This document shows positions 6,726 to 8,152 of a stretch of 8,152 nt of DNA, in pieces. The notes under the pieces were generated by a model that saw only the letters and a program-made list of their open reading frames with translations, ran no database searches and was not told where the DNA came from. Numbering within the stretch: position 1 is the stretch's first letter; the number at the start of each line of letters is the position of its first letter. The stretch is from the NCBI GenBank assembly GCA_017882835.1, contig JADGOU010000117.1, forward strand, positions 1 to 8,152, read 5' to 3'. The stretch comes from Frankiaceae bacterium (lineage in GTDB: Bacteria; Actinomycetota; Actinomycetes; JADGOU01). A program made the translations under genes and the position numbers.

Positions 6726-6800
6726 TGGTGGGCGATACTGGGATCGAACCAGTGGCCTCCTCGGTGTGAACGAGGCGCTCTCCCGCTGAGCTAATCGCCC
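6726..6800 (-). tRNA. tRNA-Val (CAC), with encoded CCA
   Basis: A full cloverleaf of 75 bases can be drawn. The acceptor stem GGGCGAT pairs with ATCGCCC, the D stem is GCTC/GAGC, and the anticodon stem CCTCG/CGAGG carries loop TTCACAC with anticodon CAC (codon GUG). The T stem ACTGG/CCAGT carries loop TTCGATC. The 3' end reads ACCA, so discriminator A and CCA are both in the gene, unlike the three tRNAs at the right of the window. It starts 16 bases after the PGPGW gene stop and ends 72 bases before thrS, all on one strand. A TAGGGT hexamer at 6819-6814, over the stop codon, could be its own -10, but no clear -35 is seen. Confidence 0.97.
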
Positions 6801-6816
6801 TAGACGGTGCCCGACC

Positions 6817-7119
6817 CTACCCCACGCTGCCGGGCTCGGAGCGCCGGTCGAGGGGGTCGGTGCCACGGCGAGTGACTCGATCGCGCGTTTGCTGGTAGCG
6901 GCCCTTGGTCCAGTGCAGCGTCCGGCGCGCCCAGCGGAACTCGGTTGCCAGAATGGCCAGGCCAAGGAAGATCAGGAGCCAGCCGGGGCCGGGGAGCACC
7001 AGCAGTGCGATGCCGACGAGGGCAACGACGAATCCGGTGACGAAGACGCCAATGCGGTACGCCGCCCCCCACAAAGCGTGACGACGAATGCGCTCACGGT
7101 GATAAGTGAGCCGATTCAT
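6817..7119 (-). CDS. Small PGPGW-family transmembrane protein (TIGR02611-like)
   Basis: This 100-residue protein has two hydrophobic segments (about 22-42 and 48-59) separated by the signature PGPGW at residues 43-47. Basic tails lie on both sides: RERIRRH near the start, and a long Arg-rich C-terminal region from residue 62. This matches the PGPGW family of small actinobacterial membrane proteins of unknown function; the charge pattern suggests both ends face the cytoplasm. Two starts compete. The ATG at 7119 has AGGGAG (7134-7129) nine bases upstream and is preferred here. The ATG at 7128, three codons earlier, directly follows that motif and would need leaderless translation, for which a TAATAT hexamer at 7140-7135 is well placed. 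The gene is divergent from ssgB and precedes tRNA-Val and thrS on the same strand. Confidence 0.85.
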   Translation of the reverse strand: MNRLTYHRERIRRHALWGAAYRIGVFVTGFVVALVGIALLVLPGPGWLLIFLGLAILATEFRWARRTLHWTKGRYQQTRDRVTRRGTDPLDRRSEPGSVG

Positions 7120-7134
7120 GCGTCCCATCTCCCT

Positions 7135-7140
7135 ATATTA
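7135..7140 (-). promoter_or_regulatory. Possible -10 element for the PGPGW gene
   Basis: TAATAT on the minus strand (7140-7135) fits TAnnnT and ends six bases before the ATG at 7128, the spacing expected if transcription began at that ATG. It lies in the AT-rich head of the first 23-bp copy, so factors bound to the repeat would cover it. No clear -35 is seen 16-18 bases upstream. This is an inference from spacing only. Confidence 0.3.
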
Positions 7141-7180
7141 TGGATGGGTCCCCCGAAATATTGTGGATGGGTCCCCCGAA
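7135..7180. repeat. Two tandem 23-bp direct copies in the PGPGW/ssgB divergent region
   Basis: Bases 7135-7157 and 7158-7180 are direct copies with a single difference (A at 7140, G at 7163). Each copy has an AT-rich head (ATATT), then TGGATGGGTCCCCCGAA. The head stands out from the GC-rich surroundings, and the core holds the small palindrome GGGTCCC. The 23-base period is close to two helical turns, so two identical faces of DNA would be presented on one side. Position between two divergent starts suggests a regulator binding site, but no known regulator is recognised. Confidence 0.9.
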
Positions 7181-7221
7181 CGAGTGGTTACGTCCGTACA
7201 TTGCGCGGGCAGGTCGTGGAC

Positions 7222-7240
7222 CAGCGGCACACAGCCGCTG
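7222..7240 (+). promoter_or_regulatory. Perfect hairpin in the ssgB leader
   Basis: CAGCGGC (7222-7228) and GCCGCTG (7234-7240) form a perfect seven-base stem around the loop ACACA. It ends 27 bases before the ssgB ATG and 12 bases before the Shine-Dalgarno region (GAAGGGG, 7253-7259). It could modulate ssgB translation or mRNA stability, or be an operator; the sequence does not decide. Confidence 0.45.
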
Positions 7241-7252
7241 ACGCGAACGCCC

Positions 7253-7259
7253 GAAGGGG
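7253..7259 (+). promoter_or_regulatory. Shine-Dalgarno of ssgB
   Basis: GAAGGGG ends eight bases before the ATG at 7268. It supports that start over an in-frame ATG at 7106, which would add 54 codons running through the divergent control region and the 23-bp repeats. Confidence 0.65.
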
Positions 7260-7267
7260 TCCCGGCT

Positions 7268-7711
7268 ATGACGCCCCGTCCAACCTCTGTCAGCACCGAG
7301 ATGGAGTTGCGTCTGATCGTCCCGGGTGGCAGTCCCCTTCCCGTCGCGGCGGGACTGCAGTACGAGGCATCCGATCCCTACGCCGTCCACGTCGGCTTCC
7401 GCACCGGTGGGGGCGCGGACGGCAATGACGTAGTCGAGTGGACCTTCGCTCGGCAGCTGTTGACCGATGGAGTGGTCCGGGCGGTCGGTGAGGGCGATGT
7501 CCAGGTCTGGCCAACCGCAGGTTCGGGCAGCGCGGTGGTCTGCCTGGCGCTGTCCTCGCCGTCCGGGCGCGCGCTGTTCGAGGTGCCGCTCGGCGCGCTG
7601 GTTGACTTCCTCACCCGCACGTACGCCGCGGTGCCATCGGGAGCGGAGAGCGACTTCGTCGAGATCGACGCCGAACTGGCGCTGCTGATGTGGACGGAAC
7701 CGGAGATCTGA
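7268..7711 (+). CDS. ssgB: SsgA-like sporulation and cell-division protein, SsgB type
   Basis: This 147-residue protein matches the SALP family found only in actinobacteria. Recognisable blocks are ELRLIVPGGSPLPVAAGLQY (13-32), SDPYAVHVGF (35-44), VEWTFARQLLTDGV (56-69), GDVQVWP (76-82), VVCLALSSPSGRALFEVP (90-107) and the C-terminal FLTRTYAAVPSGAES (114-128). They follow the order known in Streptomyces SsgB. SsgB there is a membrane-associated cytoplasmic partner that recruits FtsZ to division sites, with SsgA, at the start of sporulation septation. In organisms with one SALP, the SsgB type is normally the one kept. Residues 47-54 (GGGADGND) give a longer Gly/Asp loop than I recall for Streptomyces SsgB. 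A hairpin lies in its leader and another after its stop. The assignment to SsgB rather than another SALP rests on overall likeness and on location near thrS. Confidence 0.88.
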   Translation: MTPRPTSVSTEMELRLIVPGGSPLPVAAGLQYEASDPYAVHVGFRTGGGADGNDVVEWTFARQLLTDGVVRAVGEGDVQVWPTAGSGSAVVCLALSSPSGRALFEVPLGALVDFLTRTYAAVPSGAESDFVEIDAELALLMWTEPEI

Positions 7712-7721
7712 CCGAACGGCA

Positions 7722-7747
7722 GCGCCGACCGGGCATCGGAGCGGCGC
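7722..7747 (+). terminator. Hairpin after ssgB, likely terminator
   Basis: GCGCCG (7722-7727) pairs with CGGCGC (7742-7747). Inside, CCG (7729-7731) pairs with CGG (7737-7739) around the loop GGCAT. It begins ten bases after the ssgB stop and ends three bases before the -35 of the tRNA promoter, a sensible place to separate the two transcripts. No T run follows. Confidence 0.45.
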
Positions 7748-7750
7748 ACG

Positions 7751-7780
7751 TTGAACGGCCGGAGCCGCCTCGGCTACAGT
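7751..7780 (+). promoter_or_regulatory. Promoter of the tRNA-Gly/Cys/Val cluster
   Basis: TTGAAC (7751-7756) and TACAGT (7775-7780) are separated by 18 bases, close to the TTGACA/TAnnnT pattern of the principal sigma factor. Transcription would begin near 7787, about 26 bases before the tRNA-Gly 5' end. Confidence 0.6.
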
Positions 7781-7812
7781 CATCCTGTTGCCGCCGGGAC
7801 GGCCCGGCGCAC

Positions 7813-7885
7813 GCGGACGTGGCTCAGCTGGTAGAGCATCACCTTGCCAAGGTGAGGGTCGCGGGTTCGAATCCCGTCGTCCGCT
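7813..7885 (+). tRNA. tRNA-Gly (GCC)
   Basis: A 73-base cloverleaf is seen: acceptor GCGGACG/CGTCCGC, D stem GCTC/GAGC, anticodon stem TCACC/GGTGA with loop TTGCCAA (anticodon GCC), and T stem GCGGG/CCCGT with loop TTCGAAT. The discriminator is T and CCA is not encoded. It is the first gene of the cluster, after the 7751-7780 promoter. Confidence 0.97.
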
Positions 7886-7960
7886 CGGAAGTGCCCACTC
7901 GTTGGCGAAGGGGCATGTCGACCGCAGTACGGCTGGGCCAAGGGCGACCGCCGGCCCGAC

Positions 7961-8032
7961 GGCGGAGTGGCCGAGTGGCTTAGGCAAGGGCCTGCAAAGC
8001 CCTGTACGCGGGTTCGATTCCCGCCTCCGCCT
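7961..8032 (+). tRNA. tRNA-Cys (GCA)
   Basis: A 72-base cloverleaf is seen: acceptor GGCGGAG/CTCCGCC, anticodon stem AGGGC/GCCCT with loop CTGCAAA (anticodon GCA), and T stem GCGGG/CCCGC with loop TTCGATT. The discriminator is T, the key identity base U73 for cysteinyl-tRNA synthetase. CCA is not encoded. It follows tRNA-Gly by 75 bases. Confidence 0.97.
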
Positions 8033-8067
8033 CGATGTTCGCACCCTGATTGCGACGCTTGAGTCCC

Positions 8068-8139
8068 GGGCGATTAGCTCAGCGGGAGAGCGCTACCTTG
8101 ACACGGTAGAGGCCGCAGGTTCGACACCTGCATCGCCCA
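8068..8139 (+). tRNA. tRNA-Val (GAC)
   Basis: A 72-base cloverleaf is seen: acceptor GGGCGAT/ATCGCCC, D stem GCTC/GAGC, anticodon stem CTACC/GGTAG with loop TTGACAC (anticodon GAC, codons GUC and GUU), and T stem GCAGG/CCTGC with loop TTCGACA. The discriminator is A and CCA is not encoded. Its first 26 bases equal those of tRNA-Val(CAC) on the other strand at 6800-6775. It follows tRNA-Cys by 35 bases. Confidence 0.97.
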
Positions 8140-8152
8140 CTTGCGTTACCGC

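Noticed and set aside
7093..7110. Inverted repeat CTCAC-8-GTGAG as an operator
   Set aside because: It lies inside the first codons of the PGPGW gene, the arms are only five bases, and it matches no regulator site I know.
7133..8044. Minus-strand open frame of 303 codons across ssgB and two tRNAs
   Set aside because: It runs antisense through ssgB and the tRNA-Gly and tRNA-Cys genes, and its product has low-complexity composition; it is a shadow frame.
7813..8152. Integrated element or attachment site at the tRNA cluster
   Set aside because: tRNA genes are common integration targets, but no integrase gene and no duplicated tRNA 3' end are visible before the window ends.

Overview
The window comes from a high-GC actinomycete. 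The evidence is very GC-rich codon use, GTG starts with GTGA stop/start overlaps, a phosphatidylinositol-phosphate synthase/PIM acyltransferase pair (phosphatidylinositol mannosides are an actinobacterial lipid class), an SsgB-type sporulation/cell-division protein, and tRNAs mostly lacking encoded CCA. SsgB points to a lineage related to sporulating actinomycetes (Streptomyces, Frankia, Sporichthya, Micromonospora and relatives). The genus cannot be fixed from the sequence alone.

Layout from left to right. (1) 1-1642, minus strand: pgsA, then a PatA-like PIM acyltransferase that runs off the left edge. Its C-terminus is a run of Ser-Thr-Gly-Pro-Ala pentapeptides encoded by a 15-bp tandem repeat (1-90). 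(2) 1643-1806: divergent intergenic region. (3) 1807-4020, plus strand: an EF-G2-type translational GTPase paralogue with altered GTPase motifs and a second in-frame 15-bp repeat (2650-2709) just after its G5 motif. (4) 4034-4071: hairpin between the convergent EF-G2 and HIT genes. (5) 4072-6653, minus strand: thrS, overlapping by GTGA with a HIT-family Ap4A-phosphorylase-like gene, with a leader hairpin at 6669-6699. (6) 6726-7119, minus strand: tRNA-Val(CAC) and a small PGPGW membrane protein. (7) 7120-7267: divergent control region with a 23-bp direct duplication, a possible leaderless promoter and a perfect hairpin in the ssgB leader. (8) 7268-7711, plus strand: ssgB, followed by a hairpin. 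(9) 7751-8139: a promoter and a tRNA-Gly(GCC)/Cys(GCA)/Val(GAC) cluster.

The thrS-HIT-pgsA-acyltransferase order is a conserved actinobacterial neighbourhood, here split by the oppositely oriented EF-G2 gene. Its members combine tRNA charging, dinucleotide-polyphosphate turnover and the first steps of phosphatidylinositol/PIM synthesis. No obviously new multi-gene system is present. The most unusual features are the two in-frame 15-bp expansions, the duplicated 23-bp element between the PGPGW gene and ssgB, the thrS leader hairpin, and a tRNA gene placed between two protein genes on one strand.
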